Shown one piece after another: positions 29,284-38,178 of a DNA stretch of 57,280 nt. Both the position numbers and the translations under genes were made by a program. Origin of the DNA: Bacteroidaceae bacterium. Its GTDB lineage: Bacteria; Bacteroidota; Bacteroidia; Bacteroidales; Bacteroidaceae. How positions within the stretch are numbered: the first letter of the stretch is position 1; each line of letters opens with the position of its first letter. The stretch spans positions 1 through 57,280 of the forward strand of contig JAFYAT010000095.1 of the NCBI GenBank assembly GCA_017540585.1. The letters are read 5' to 3'. Below the pieces are notes generated by a model. The model was not told where the DNA came from. It saw only the letters and a program-made list of their open reading frames with translations, and did no database searches.

Positions 29284-29793
29284 TTATCCTCTAAATACTT
29301 TAGTCAAATTAACACCACGGTTCTGAGCAACAGTCTTAGGGTCACGCATGTTAGCGAGAGCCTCGAATGTAGCCTTTACGAGGTTATGTGGGTTAGAAGA
29401 ACCCTTAGACTTAGCAAGAACGTCAGTAATACCAACACTCTCAAGAACGGCACGCATAGCACCACCTGCTACTACTCCAGTACCTTCTGAAGCTGGCATG
29501 ATGAGAACGCGAGCACCACCGAACTTAGCATAAGCCTCGTGAGGAACAGTACCCTTGAGTACAGGAACCTTAATCAAATTCTTCTTAGCAGCCTCTACAC
29601 CCTTAGCAATAGCTGCAGTAACTTCTCCGGCCTTACCGAGTCCGTAGCCAATAACACCCTTACCATCACCTACTACAACGATGGCTGCGAATGTGAATGT
29701 TCTACCACCCTTAGTAACCTTAGTAACACGATTAATAGCAACCAATCTGTCCTTCAGTTCGGCATCGTTTGTAACTTTAACTCTATTTACCAT
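29284..29793 (-). CDS. rpsE: 30S ribosomal protein S5
   Basis: 169 residues. The double-stranded-RNA-binding-like N-terminal domain contains [20 protein letters not shown] and [10 protein letters not shown]; the C-terminal domain contains [20 protein letters not shown]. It affects decoding accuracy. It lies 9 bp after rplR. Confidence 0.98.
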   Translation of the reverse strand: MVNRVKVTNDAELKDRLVAINRVTKVTKGGRTFTFAAIVVVGDGKGVIGYGLGKAGEVTAAIAKGVEAAKKNLIKVPVLKGTVPHEAYAKFGGARVLIMPASEGTGVVAGGAMRAVLESVGITDVLAKSKGSSNPHNLVKATFEALANMRDPKTVAQNRGVNLTKVFRG

Positions 29794-29802
29794 AATCGTA
29801 TT

Positions 29803-30144
29803 TTAAAATTTAAGTCCAGCATTGCGGGCAGCGTCAGCTACCTCCTTAACTCTACCATGGTACAAGTAACCATTACGATCGAAGACAACAGAAGAGATAC
29901 CTGCTTCGATAGCCTTCTTAGCGATCAACTCGCCGACCTTAGCAGCCTGCTCACACTTAGGCATCTTCTCGAGACCAAGTGAAGAAGCAGAAACGAGAGT
30001 CTTTGCAGCTTCGTCATCGATTACCTGAACATAAATCTGCTTGTTGCTTCTGAACACAGACATGCGTGGACGCTCAGCAGTACCGGAAATCTTATTACGT
30101 ACTCTATACTTAATTTTAATACGTCTTTCTATCTTTGTAATCAT
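29803..30144 (-). CDS. rplR: 50S ribosomal protein L18
   Basis: 113 residues; starts [19 protein letters not shown], then [20 protein letters not shown], the 5S-rRNA-binding L18 pattern, and ends with [20 protein letters not shown]. With L5 and L25 it anchors 5S rRNA in the large subunit. Confidence 0.98.
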   Translation of the reverse strand: MITKIERRIKIKYRVRNKISGTAERPRMSVFRSNKQIYVQVIDDEAAKTLVSASSLGLEKMPKCEQAAKVGELIAKKAIEAGISSVVFDRNGYLYHGRVKEVADAARNAGLKF

Positions 30145-30158
30145 ACTCTTGTCAATTA

Positions 30159-30728
30159 TTATTTAGCGTTAGCAGACTTACCTGACTTTCTTCTGATCAC
30201 CTCGCCCTCAAAGCGAATACCCTTACCCTTGTAAGGCTCTGGCTTACGGAATGTGCGGATCTTAGCACAAACAAGACCAAGAAGCTGCTTGTCGCAAGAC
30301 TCGAGCATTATAAGAGGATCCTGGTTTCTCTCAGACTTAGTTTCAACCTTGATCTCCTTAGGGAGTTCAAATACGATACCATGAGAGTATCCAAGAGCGA
30401 AATCAAGAACGTTACCCTGATTAGAAACACGGTAACCAACACCTACGAGCTGAAGTGTCTTCTTGTAACCCTCTGAAACACCAATCACCATGTTGTTTAC
30501 GAGTGAACGATACAAACCATGGAAAGCGTGACGCTGCTTTGCATTATCCTGCATCAACTCTGTATTCTCTTCCATTGTAATTTTGCCGTCCTCGATAGCA
30601 ACCTTGATTGCTGGGTTTACATACTGTGAGAGCTCACCCTTAGGACCTTTAACTGTTACAATGTCATCCTTATGAGTTACGGTAACTCCTGCAGGAATAA
30701 TAATAGGTAATTTACCAATTCTAGACAT
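30159..30728 (-). CDS. rplF: 50S ribosomal protein L6
   Basis: 189 residues with two similar RNA-binding domains. It starts [17 protein letters not shown]; the conserved C-terminal motif [19 protein letters not shown] is present. It sits near the factor-binding region of the 50S. Between rpsH (18 bp) and rplR (14 bp). Confidence 0.98.
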   Translation of the reverse strand: MSRIGKLPIIIPAGVTVTHKDDIVTVKGPKGELSQYVNPAIKVAIEDGKITMEENTELMQDNAKQRHAFHGLYRSLVNNMVIGVSEGYKKTLQLVGVGYRVSNQGNVLDFALGYSHGIVFELPKEIKVETKSERNQDPLIMLESCDKQLLGLVCAKIRTFRKPEPYKGKGIRFEGEVIRRKSGKSANAK

Positions 30729-30746
30729 TTGTTATATCCTCCTAAA

Positions 30747-31142
30747 TTAATAAACATAACAAAGAACTTCACCACCAATCTTAAGGTCGGCAGCTTCCTT
30801 GTCTGTCATAACACCTTTAGATGTAGATATCACTGCGATACCTAATCCGTTAATAACACGTGGCATGTCCTTGTAACCAGTGTACTTACGAAGACCTGGA
30901 CGAGAAACACGCTTCAAGCACTGAATAGCGCTTACCTTTGTCTGAGGATCGTACTTAAGAGCAACCTTGATAGTGCCCTGAGGACCTTCCTCAACGAACT
31001 TGTAGTTCAAAATGTAACCCTTGTCGAAGAGAATCTTAGTGATTTCCTTCTTAAGGTTAGAGGCTGGAACTTCTACAATCTTGTGCTTAGCCTGGATTGC
31101 ATTTCTCAGTCTCGTTAAAAAATCAGCTATTGGATCTGTCAT
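30747..31142 (-). CDS. rpsH: 30S ribosomal protein S8
   Basis: 131 residues from the start at 31142 (MTDPIADFLTRLRNA), the family's usual start; the frame is open seven codons further up but without homology. The C-terminal core GIAVISTSKGVMTDKEA is typical. S8 binds helix 21 of 16S rRNA and represses the spc operon in enterobacteria. Here the 147-bp gap before this gene holds a long hairpin (31205-31263), a possible control site. Confidence 0.97.
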   Translation of the reverse strand: MTDPIADFLTRLRNAIQAKHKIVEVPASNLKKEITKILFDKGYILNYKFVEEGPQGTIKVALKYDPQTKVSAIQCLKRVSRPGLRKYTGYKDMPRVINGLGIAVISTSKGVMTDKEAADLKIGGEVLCYVY

Positions 31143-31159
31143 AATGTGATAAATTAACC

Positions 31160-31171
31160 GCACCTTAGTGC
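31160..31171 (-). repeat. 12-bp palindrome gcaccttagtgc just upstream of rpsH
   Basis: It would form a 4-bp stem in the rpsH leader, 18 bases before the start codon. The identical 12-mer occurs at 52399-52410. A role in rpsH initiation is conceivable but unproven. Confidence 0.3.
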
Positions 31172-31204
31172 GACAATATTTAACAATAATGAAAACTATA
31201 TTTA

Positions 31205-31263
31205 GTAGAGTAGAGTATCTTCGGAATACCCCCGAACCGGTATTCCTCAGATTTCTATTCTAC
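31205..31263 (-). promoter_or_regulatory. Long hairpin in the rpsN-rpsH gap
   Basis: A perfect 8-bp inner stem ggaatacc (31223-31230) / ggtattcc (31239-31246) has an 8-base loop. It is extended by an imperfect outer stem, gtagagtagagtatct (31205-31220) against agatttctattctac (31249-31263). Neither strand has a T run after the stem, so it is not a standard terminator. It is a candidate processing or S8-type control site. Confidence 0.5.
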
Positions 31264-31289
31264 AGGATTGTCGGTAAACCGCAAATTAA

Positions 31290-31589
31290 CTACCAACTTG
31301 CCTTCTTTACTCCTGGGATAAGACCCTGTGAAGCCATCTCACGGAACTGGATACGAGAGATACCGAACTGACGGATATAACCTCTTGGACGTCCAGTGAG
31401 CTTGCAACGGTTGTGCAAACGGATTGGGTTTGCATTAGCTGGGATAGCCTGGAGAGCACGAGCAGCCTCGTAAGCTTCCATAGGCTCGCCTGTTGCAACG
31501 ATCTTCTTGAGGGCAGCACGCTTTGCAGCGAACTTAGCCACGAGCTTTGCACGCTTTACCTCGCGTGCCTTCATTGATTCCTTTGCCAT
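31290..31589 (-). CDS. rpsN: 30S ribosomal protein S14 (zinc-independent form)
   Basis: 99 residues. It starts [20 protein letters not shown]; the conserved part is [20 protein letters not shown] followed by [18 protein letters not shown]. Only one cysteine is left, so the CXXC-X12-CXXC zinc ligands are absent: the long C-minus form. Position between rplE and rpsH is standard. Confidence 0.97.
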   Translation of the reverse strand: MAKESMKAREVKRAKLVAKFAAKRAALKKIVATGEPMEAYEAARALQAIPANANPIRLHNRCKLTGRPRGYIRQFGISRIQFREMASQGLIPGVKKASW

Positions 31590-31599
31590 AATTAAGTTT

Positions 31600-31675
31600 C
31601 TTAGTTTTTGAGTTGTTCAGTTTTTAAGTTTAAGTAAGAACTTAATAACTTAAGAACTTACAAACTCATGAACCT
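31600..31675. repeat. 8-bp-period array in the rplE-rpsN gap
   Basis: 31636-31675 reads as five consecutive 8-mers: aagaactt, aataactt, aagaactt, acaaactc, atgaacct. The stretch just before it (31600-31631) has the opposite-strand form (gtttttaag). It is the same repeat family as 41864-41967 and 44335-44382. It lies inside the transcribed spc operon. Confidence 0.65.
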
Positions 31676-31679
31676 ATTC

Positions 31680-32234
31680 TTATTTCTTAGCGTCCTTGAA
31701 TGGAAGACCGAATGCCTTGAGAAGTGCGTAACCCTCTTCGTCAGTCTTAGCAGATGTAACGAATGTGATGTTCATACCCATGATCTTGTCAACCTGGTCG
31801 ATGTTGATCTCTGGGAAGATAATCTGCTCAGTGATACCGAGAGTGTAGTTACCACGTCCGTCAAACTTAGACTCAATTCCCTTGAAGTCACGGATACGAG
31901 GAAGAGAAACACGGATGAGCTTCTCGAGGAACTCGTACATTCTCTCACGACGGAGAGTTACCATAACGCCGATTGGCATCTTCTTACGAAGGCGGAAGTT
32001 TGAGATATCCTTCTTTGACATTGTTGCAACTGGCTTCTGGCCTGTGATCTGAGCGATCTCATTCATTGCAATCTCAATAACCTTCTTATCAGCAGTTGCC
32101 TGACCAAGACCCTGGTTTACTACAATCTTCTTCAAAACAGGAATCTGCATTGGTGAAGAGTAGTTGAACTGCTTCATGAGTGCTGGAGCAATCTGCTCAG
32201 CATAAACATTCTTAAGTTGTGCAGTAGTACTCAT
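31680..32234 (-). CDS. rplE: 50S ribosomal protein L5
   Basis: 184 residues; KKIVVNQGLGQA, TGQKPVATMSKKDISNFRLR and GRGNYTLGITEQIIFPEI are diagnostic. It contacts 5S rRNA and the P-site tRNA. Its start codon overlaps the rplX stop by one base (taATG), indicating coupling. Confidence 0.98.
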   Translation of the reverse strand: MSTTAQLKNVYAEQIAPALMKQFNYSSPMQIPVLKKIVVNQGLGQATADKKVIEIAMNEIAQITGQKPVATMSKKDISNFRLRKKMPIGVMVTLRRERMYEFLEKLIRVSLPRIRDFKGIESKFDGRGNYTLGITEQIIFPEINIDQVDKIMGMNITFVTSAKTDEEGYALLKAFGLPFKDAKK

Positions 32235-32551
32235 TAAATTTCCTCCCCTGACTTTTTAGCGTAACGAACTAACTTTCCGTTGGCACCAATCCTTCTACCG
32301 ATACGTGTTGGCTTACCAGTCTTAGGGTCAACTACGTTGAGGTTAGAAATTGCGATAGGAGCCTCCTGCTCGATAATACCTCCCTGTGGGTGTGCTGCAC
32401 TTGGCTTAGTGCTCTTCTTTACGATATTTACACCCTCGACAACAGCACGCTGCTTGTCAACGATAATGCGGAGGACTGTACCAGTCTTTCCCTTATCCTT
32501 TCCAGTATTAACGAATACTGTGTCGCCTTTCTTTATGTGTAATTTACTCAT
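32234..32551 (-). CDS. rplX: 50S ribosomal protein L24
   Basis: 105 residues; KOW motif at the N-terminus ([20 protein letters not shown]) and the C-terminal [20 protein letters not shown]. It is an early assembly protein of the 50S. Overlaps rplE by one base; 20 bp after rplN. Confidence 0.97.
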   Translation of the reverse strand: MSKLHIKKGDTVFVNTGKDKGKTGTVLRIIVDKQRAVVEGVNIVKKSTKPSAAHPQGGIIEQEAPIAISNLNVVDPKTGKPTRIGRRIGANGKLVRYAKKSGEEI

Positions 32552-32571
32552 TACTTTTAATTCTTTAATGA

Positions 32572-32937
32572 TTAAAGTACCTCAGTAGCCAAAGAAACTA
32601 CCTTCATGTTAGCAGCACGAAGTTCACGAGCTACAGGACCGAAGATACGGCTTCCTCTCATTTCACCAGCATTGTTCAAGAGAACACATGCATTGTCATC
32701 GAAACGGATGTATGAACCGTCAGGACGGCGAACTTCTTTCTTTGTGCGAACGATGAGAGCCTTAGATACTGAGCCCTTCTTAATCTCACTTGTAGGAATA
32801 GCATTCTTTACTGTTACTACAATGACATCACCTACAGAAGCATAACGACGACGAGTACCGCCAAGAACGCGGATGCAAAGCACCTCACGAGCGCCACTGT
32901 TATCAGCAACTGCCAATCTAGATTCTACCTGTATCAT
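32572..32937 (-). CDS. rplN: 50S ribosomal protein L14
   Basis: 121 residues, the constant length of the family: [20 protein letters not shown], then [18 protein letters not shown] and [20 protein letters not shown]. It forms an intersubunit bridge. It begins 3 bp after rpsQ. Confidence 0.98.
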   Translation of the reverse strand: MIQVESRLAVADNSGAREVLCIRVLGGTRRRYASVGDVIVVTVKNAIPTSEIKKGSVSKALIVRTKKEVRRPDGSYIRFDDNACVLLNNAGEMRGSRIFGPVARELRAANMKVVSLATEVL

Positions 32938-32940
32938 ATA

Positions 32941-33195
32941 TTACTTAGCTCTTTCAACGATTTGTACTAATCTCCATCTCTTAGTTTTGCTCAATGGACG
33001 AGTCTCCATGATAAGCACTGTATCACCTACATGTGCATCGTTATTCTCATCGTGAGCATGGTACTTCTTAGTCTTGCTAACGAACTTACCATAAATTGGG
33101 TGCTTCTCCTTGAACTTAGTAGCAACTACGATAGTCTTGTCCATCTTGTCGCTGCTAACCACACCCTGACGCTGTTTTCTTAAATTTCTTTCCAT
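32941..33195 (-). CDS. rpsQ: 30S ribosomal protein S17
   Basis: 84 residues, OB fold: [19 protein letters not shown], then [19 protein letters not shown] and [19 protein letters not shown]. It binds the 5' domain of 16S rRNA. Spaced 11 bp from rpmC. Confidence 0.97.
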   Translation of the reverse strand: MERNLRKQRQGVVSSDKMDKTIVVATKFKEKHPIYGKFVSKTKKYHAHDENNDAHVGDTVLIMETRPLSKTKRWRLVQIVERAK

Positions 33196-33206
33196 GTAGC
33201 CTCGAA

Positions 33207-33395
33207 TTATTTGTTTCTCTGAGAGAGTTCACACTTCATGCGAGCAATGTCACGACGCTGCTTCTTGATGAGAGAAACATTCTCTACTGGAGCGATGTTA
33301 TGATTGAACTTTGCATTGTTGTATGCTGCAACTTCAGTCTCAATGCGCTCTGCGAGTTCTTCAGTGCTAAGTTCTCTAATTTCTGCGATCTTCAT
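33207..33395 (-). CDS. rpmC: 50S ribosomal protein L29
   Basis: 62 residues, an all-helical hairpin: [19 protein letters not shown] at the start and [18 protein letters not shown] at the end. It lies at the polypeptide exit site beside L23. It begins 2 bp after rplP. Confidence 0.96.
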   Translation of the reverse strand: MKIAEIRELSTEELAERIETEVAAYNNAKFNHNIAPVENVSLIKKQRRDIARMKCELSQRNK

Positions 33396-33397
33396 AA

Positions 33398-33829
33398 TTA
33401 AGCGTTTTTGTCGTAGTCACGACGAACAACAAACTTTGTAGTAGTAGGAAGTTTCTGAGCACCGAGACGGAGAGCCTCCTTAGCGATGTCATAAGAAACA
33501 CCTTCAATCTCAAAAAGGATTCGTCCTGGCTTAGCTGGGAATACATATGCGTATGGATCTCCCTTACCTTTACCCATTCGGACGTCTGCTGGCTTCTTAG
33601 TGATTGGCTTATCAGGGAAGATACGAATCCAAACCTGACCCTGACGCTGCATGTAACGAGTGATAGCGACACGGGCAGCCTCAATCTGACGAGCAGTTAT
33701 CCAACGCTCCTGAAGAGCCTTAATACCGAAGCTACCGAAGGCGAGTTCAGTACCTCTGTGTGAAACTCCGGCCCAACGACCGCGACCCTTTTGCGGTCTT
33801 CTATATTTCTGTCTTTTTGGCTGTAACAT
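33398..33829 (-). CDS. rplP: 50S ribosomal protein L16
   Basis: 143 residues; [37 protein letters not shown] and [18 protein letters not shown] are characteristic. It helps place A-site tRNA. It lies 11 bp after rpsC. Confidence 0.98.
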   Translation of the reverse strand: MLQPKRQKYRRPQKGRGRWAGVSHRGTELAFGSFGIKALQERWITARQIEAARVAITRYMQRQGQVWIRIFPDKPITKKPADVRMGKGKGDPYAYVFPAKPGRILFEIEGVSYDIAKEALRLGAQKLPTTTKFVVRRDYDKNA

Positions 33830-33840
33830 TGTTCTTCTGA

Positions 33841-34575
33841 TTAATTGTTGCGATTAGACTTTCTGTTTCTAAATCTTCTGCCGCCACCATTATTGTTGTT
33901 ACCGCGTCCTGACTCCTTAGGCTGAGTGAAGTTTGGAGTAAGATCCTGCTTACCGAACTTCTCACCACGACAGATCCAAACCTTGATACCAAGGAGACCT
34001 ACCTTTGTAAGAGCCTCTGCGAGACAGTAGTCGATATCTGCGCGAAGAGTGTGAAGTGGAGTACGTCCCTCCTTGTACATCTCAGAACGGCTCATTTCTG
34101 CTCCGTTGAGACGACCAGAGATCTGAATCTTGATACCCTCAGCACCGGCACGCATAGTGTTAGTGATTGCAGTCTTGATAGCGCGACGGTAAGCAATCTT
34201 ACCTTCAATCTGACGAGCAATGTTGTTACCAACGATTGTAGCGTCGAGTTCTGGGCGCTTAATCTCGAAGATGTTAATCTGAACGTCCTTGTCTGTTACC
34301 TTCTTGAGCTCCTTCTTGAGAGCGTCAACATCCTGACCACCCTTACCGATGATGATACCTGGACGAGCTGAACAGATAGTGATAGTAACGAGCTTGAGTG
34401 TTCTCTCGATAACGATCTTTGAAACACTTGCCTTAGCGAGACGAGCATTGAGATACTTACGAATCTTGCTGTCCTCGAGGAGGCTATCTCCAAAGTTCTT
34501 ACCTCCGAACCAGTTTGAGTCCCAACCACGGACAATATCGAGGCGGTTGCTTATTGGATTACACTTTTGTCCCAT
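33841..34575 (-). CDS. rpsC: 30S ribosomal protein S3
   Basis: 244 residues. The N-terminal [20 protein letters not shown], the KH domain around [18 protein letters not shown], the C-terminal domain ([24 protein letters not shown] appears as GIKVWICRG) and an Asn/Gly/Arg-rich tail are visible. It forms part of the mRNA entry tunnel. It starts 2 bp after rplV. Confidence 0.98.
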   Translation of the reverse strand: MGQKCNPISNRLDIVRGWDSNWFGGKNFGDSLLEDSKIRKYLNARLAKASVSKIVIERTLKLVTITICSARPGIIIGKGGQDVDALKKELKKVTDKDVQINIFEIKRPELDATIVGNNIARQIEGKIAYRRAIKTAITNTMRAGAEGIKIQISGRLNGAEMSRSEMYKEGRTPLHTLRADIDYCLAEALTKVGLLGIKVWICRGEKFGKQDLTPNFTQPKESGRGNNNNGGGRRFRNRKSNRNN

Positions 34576-34577
34576 AA

Positions 34578-34982
34578 TTACTTCTCATCATTAGTTTTAG
34601 CGTCCACGAAAATAGTAACATGATTTGAACGCTTGCGAATTCTGTATCCACGACCCTGTGGTGCTGGGCGCATACGCTTGAGTGTAGCACCTTCATCTAC
34701 GAAGATCTTAGAGATATAGAGTTCGCCGTTCTCAGCCTTGCGATCATTCTTCTGTTCCCAGTTAGCGATAGCGGAACGAAGCAACTTCTCGAGGTCCTTT
34801 GAAGCATCCTTAGAGCAGAACTTGAGAGTTGCGAGAGCCTTGCTAACTTCCATGCCTCTTACGAGGTCTGCAACGTAACGCATCTTACGTGGTGAAGATG
34901 GGATATTGCGGAAACTTGCAAAGTAGTTTGTCTTATTGGCCTGCTTGATAGCTTCAGCCATTTTATGTTTTCTTGCTCCCAT
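34578..34982 (-). CDS. rplV: 50S ribosomal protein L22
   Basis: 134 residues. Core: [20 protein letters not shown], and the beta-hairpin loop [20 protein letters not shown] that lines the exit tunnel. The first 8 residues before the second Met are dispensable for the fold, so the start could be at MAEAIKQ. It lies 31 bp after rpsS. Confidence 0.96.
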   Translation of the reverse strand: MGARKHKMAEAIKQANKTNYFASFRNIPSSPRKMRYVADLVRGMEVSKALATLKFCSKDASKDLEKLLRSAIANWEQKNDRKAENGELYISKIFVDEGATLKRMRPAPQGRGYRIRKRSNHVTIFVDAKTNDEK

Positions 34983-35013
34983 TATATAGTCTATTTACTT
35001 GTGAAAGCCCTGA

Positions 35014-35283
35014 TTACTTCTTCTTGTTACCAGAGTGACCACGGAATGTACGAGTAAGCGCGAATTCACCGAGCTTGTGACCTACCATGTTCTCAGTAAC
35101 GTAAACAGGGATAAATTTATTTCCATTGTGCACTGCAATAGTATGACCTACGAAATCAGGTGATATCATTGAAGCGCGTGCCCATGACTTGATAACGCTC
35201 TTCTTGCCGCTCTCGTTCATAGCGAGAACCTTCTTTTCGAGCTTAACGTTGATGTATGGACCTTTCTTTAATGAACGACTCAT
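35014..35283 (-). CDS. rpsS: 30S ribosomal protein S19
   Basis: 89 residues: [39 protein letters not shown] and [18 protein letters not shown]. It sits at the head of the 30S with S13. It lies 12 bp after rplB. Confidence 0.98.
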   Translation of the reverse strand: MSRSLKKGPYINVKLEKKVLAMNESGKKSVIKSWARASMISPDFVGHTIAVHNGNKFIPVYVTENMVGHKLGEFALTRTFRGHSGNKKK

Positions 35284-35295
35284 ATTCAGTTAACT

Positions 35296-36123
35296 TTATT
35301 TCTTGTTACGTCTTTCGATTATGTACTTGCTTGAAGCCTTCTTTGGTGCACGAGTCTTGAGACCCTTAGCGTAGAGACCGTTACGTGAACGTGGGTGTCC
35401 ACCAGTCTGACGTCCTTCACCACCACCCATTGGGTGATCGATTGGGTTCATAACAACACCACGGTTGTGTGGGCGACGACCCAACCAGCGTGAGCGTCCT
35501 GCCTTACCAGAAGACTCGAGTGCGTGGTCAGAGTTGCTTACGCTACCGATAGTTGCGCGGCAAACTGAAAGGATCTTACGAATTTCACCAGAAGGAAGCT
35601 TGATAACGCAGAAACGTCCTTCACGTGAAGTTAACTGAGCGAAGTTACCTGCTGAACGTACCATCTTGGCACCCTGTCCAGGACGAAGTTCGATATTGTG
35701 GATAACAGTACCGACTGGGATGTTCTGGAGTGGAAGAGTGTTACCAAGGTCTGGAGTTGCATTCTCACCAGACATGATAGTAGCGCCAACCTGCAATCCG
35801 TTAGGAGCAACAATGTAACGCTTTTCACCGTCAGCGTAGCAGACAAGAGCGATACGAGCACTTCTGTTTGGATCGTACTCAATTGTCTTTACAACTGCAG
35901 GAATACCGTCCTTTTCTCTCTTGAAGTCGATAATACGAATCAAGCGCTTGTGACCACCACCTCTGTAGCGAACTGTGATGCGGCCCTGATTGTTACGGCC
36001 GCCGGTGCTGCGCTTACCGAAAACAAGAGTTTTCTCTGGTACTGATGTAGTAACATCATCGAATGTACCAATAGCTTTGTGTCTTTGACCAGGAGTAACT
36101 GGTCTAAATTTACGAATACCCAT
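35296..36123 (-). CDS. rplB: 50S ribosomal protein L2
   Basis: 275 residues. The RNA-binding N-domain ([20 protein letters not shown]) and the C-terminal motif [16 protein letters not shown] with the conserved His near the peptidyl-transferase centre are intact. It is required for subunit joining. It lies 8 bp after rplW. Confidence 0.98.
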   Translation of the reverse strand: MGIRKFRPVTPGQRHKAIGTFDDVTTSVPEKTLVFGKRSTGGRNNQGRITVRYRGGGHKRLIRIIDFKREKDGIPAVVKTIEYDPNRSARIALVCYADGEKRYIVAPNGLQVGATIMSGENATPDLGNTLPLQNIPVGTVIHNIELRPGQGAKMVRSAGNFAQLTSREGRFCVIKLPSGEIRKILSVCRATIGSVSNSDHALESSGKAGRSRWLGRRPHNRGVVMNPIDHPMGGGEGRQTGGHPRSRNGLYAKGLKTRAPKKASSKYIIERRNKK

Positions 36124-36131
36124 TTTTTTAA

Positions 36132-36425
36132 TTAAATGTTACTATACAAATCGATAGTTTCACCTTCCTTGAGAGTAACGATAGCCTTCTTGAAAGCCTT
36201 TGTGCTACCCTTGATAACACCAGCCTTAGTGTAACGGCTCTTACGCTTACCAGCGTAATTCATAGTGTTAACTGAAACTACATTTACGTTATACTTTGCC
36301 TCGATTTCTTTCTTAATCTCAATCTTGTTGGCACTTGGAAGCACAATGAAGCCGAACTTGTTGCCCTGCTTCTCTGAAATAGCGTTCATCTTCTCAGTTA
36401 CCAATGGTTTGATAATGTATGCCAT
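36132..36425 (-). CDS. rplW: 50S ribosomal protein L23
   Basis: 97 residues: [40 protein letters not shown]. It docks SRP and trigger factor at the exit site. It follows rplD by 17 bp. Confidence 0.97.
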   Translation of the reverse strand: MAYIIKPLVTEKMNAISEKQGNKFGFIVLPSANKIEIKKEIEAKYNVNVVSVNTMNYAGKRKSRYTKAGVIKGSTKAFKKAIVTLKEGETIDLYSNI

Positions 36426-36442
36426 ATTCTTGTGTCTCCTTT

Positions 36443-37072
36443 TTACTTGTTAAAAGTTTCGTCAACCAACTTAACTGCGCTCTCTGTCATAACGAGTACA
36501 TTCGCATTCATTACCTTGTAAGTATTGAGTGCGCTTGCTGTCATAACTTCCACACGCTGTATGTTGCGGACTGACAAATTTACATTTTTCTTTACTTCTG
36601 ACAAAACGAGAAGTGTCTTCTTACCCTCAATTTTAAGATTATTTAACAGATTAACAGCTTCTTTTGTCTTTGGAGCTGCAAAATCGAAGTCTTCGAGGAC
36701 AACGATTGCATTCTGCTGAGCCTTGTATGAGAGTGCGCTCTTACGAGCAAGATTCTTAACCTTCTTGTTAAGCTTGAACCAATAGTCACGAGGAGTTGGT
36801 CCGAATACACGGCCTCCACCACGAAGAACTGGAGACTTGATATCACCACGGCGAGCGCCGCCACCACCCTTCTGGCGGATGAGCTTACGAGTAGATCCAG
36901 CGATTTCGCTTCTCTCCTTTGACTTGTGAGTACCCTGACGCTGAGCTGCGAGGTACTGGTTTACTGCGAGGTAGATTACGTGGTCGTTAGGTTCAATTCC
37001 GAAGATAGCGTCGTTCAAAACAACCTTCTTACCAGTATCCTCACCCTTGATGTTTAATACTGAAACTTCCAT
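36443..37072 (-). CDS. rplD: 50S ribosomal protein L4
   Basis: 209 residues. The long loop that reaches the exit tunnel is visible as [20 protein letters not shown] followed by [21 protein letters not shown]4 represses the S10 operon in enterobacteria; whether it does so here is not shown. It begins 2 bp after rplC. Confidence 0.98.
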   Translation of the reverse strand: MEVSVLNIKGEDTGKKVVLNDAIFGIEPNDHVIYLAVNQYLAAQRQGTHKSKERSEIAGSTRKLIRQKGGGGARRGDIKSPVLRGGGRVFGPTPRDYWFKLNKKVKNLARKSALSYKAQQNAIVVLEDFDFAAPKTKEAVNLLNNLKIEGKKTLLVLSEVKKNVNLSVRNIQRVEVMTASALNTYKVMNANVLVMTESAVKLVDETFNK

Positions 37073-37074
37073 AA

Positions 37075-37689
37075 TTACTTGTTAACTATTACGATTGAAC
37101 CTTTATAACCTGGCACAGAACCCTTGATAAGAAGGAGGTTGTGCTCTGGGATAACCTTAATCACCTGGAGGTTGTGTGTAGTAACCTGCTCGTCACCCAT
37201 GTGACCACCCATGCGGAGGTTCTTGAATACACGAGATGGAGTTGCACAAGCACCAATAGAACCTGGCTTGCGGAGACGGTCGTCCTGACCGTGTGTTGAC
37301 TGACCTACACCACCGAAACCATGACGCTTAACAACGCCCTGGAATCCCTTACCCTTAGAAGTTCCAGTTACATCTACGTAACTTGCATCATTGAAGAGCT
37401 CTACTGTGATAACATCACCGAGGTTGTGCTCCTCGTCAAACTTGAACTCGGCCAAGTGTCTCTTTGGTGTTGTACCAGCCTTCTTGAAGTGACCCATCAT
37501 TGGCTTTGTAGTGTTCTTTTCCTTAGCCTCTTCGAAACCAACATGAACAGCTGCATAACCATCTTTCTCGACAGTCTTGATCTGAGTTACAACACAAGGA
37601 CCCAATTCGATAACAGTGCATGGAATATTCTTACCATCGGCACTGAATACGGAAGTCATTCCGATTTTCTTTCCTAATAATCCTGGCAT
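37075..37689 (-). CDS. rplC: 50S ribosomal protein L3
   Basis: 204 residues: [20 protein letters not shown], the [17 protein letters not shown] loop toward the peptidyl-transferase centre, and [19 protein letters not shown]. It lies 30 bp after rpsJ. Confidence 0.98.
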   Translation of the reverse strand: MPGLLGKKIGMTSVFSADGKNIPCTVIELGPCVVTQIKTVEKDGYAAVHVGFEEAKEKNTTKPMMGHFKKAGTTPKRHLAEFKFDEEHNLGDVITVELFNDASYVDVTGTSKGKGFQGVVKRHGFGGVGQSTHGQDDRLRKPGSIGACATPSRVFKNLRMGGHMGDEQVTTHNLQVIKVIPEHNLLLIKGSVPGYKGSIVIVNK

Positions 37690-37719
37690 TTCTTTAAATA
37701 CTTAAAATGTTCTCTAATA

Positions 37720-38025
37720 CTAAACCTTAATCTCAACTTCAACACCGCTTGGAAGTTCAAGCTTCATAAGTGCATCAACAGTCTTAGCTGAAGAGCTGTA
37801 GATGTCGATGAGTCTCTTGTATGTGCAGAGTTCAAACTGCTCACGAGACTTCTTGTTAACGAATGTAGAACGGTTAACTGTGAAGATACGCTTGTGAGTT
37901 GGGAGTGGAATTGGACCACTAACTACAGCGTCAGTTGCCTTTACAGTCTTAACGATCTTCTCAGCTGACTTGTCAACGAGGTTGTGATCGTAAGATTTAA
38001 GCTTAATACGAATTTTCTGACTCAT
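37720..38025 (-). CDS. rpsJ: 30S ribosomal protein S10
   Basis: 101 residues: [39 protein letters not shown] and the end [13 protein letters not shown]. It doubles as NusE in antitermination complexes. First gene of the S10 segment, behind a 153-bp gap with two hairpins. Confidence 0.98.
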   Translation of the reverse strand: MSQKIRIKLKSYDHNLVDKSAEKIVKTVKATDAVVSGPIPLPTHKRIFTVNRSTFVNKKSREQFELCTYKRLIDIYSSSAKTVDALMKLELPSGVEVEIKV

Positions 38026-38058
38026 AATGTTTTTATTTATTTAATAATTATAAGGAAT

Positions 38059-38160
38059 GGGGTATGCTGACAAAGAGTCGTTTGCTTGCCCGCACCCCGA
38101 ATCCTGTTTTTGTATTTTTTACACACTTTAGAGGTTCTGGAAATTCCAGAGCCTCTAAAG
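38059..38160 (-). promoter_or_regulatory. Two hairpins in the fusA-rpsJ gap
   Basis: The fusA-proximal hairpin (38126-38160) has a stem of at least 14 bp (ctttagaggttctgg/ccagagcctctaaag, one G-T pair). The rpsJ-proximal one pairs ggggtatgc (38059-38067) with gcacccc (38092-38098). Neither is followed by a T run in the direction of transcription, and no consensus promoter lies between. Candidates for processing, attenuation or S10-operon control. Confidence 0.5.
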
Positions 38161-38178
38161 GTATTAAAAAGCTACTTA

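Noticed and set aside
38126-38160. Terminator between fusA and rpsJ
   Set aside because: The stem is strong but no T run follows on the minus strand, and no promoter was found before rpsJ.
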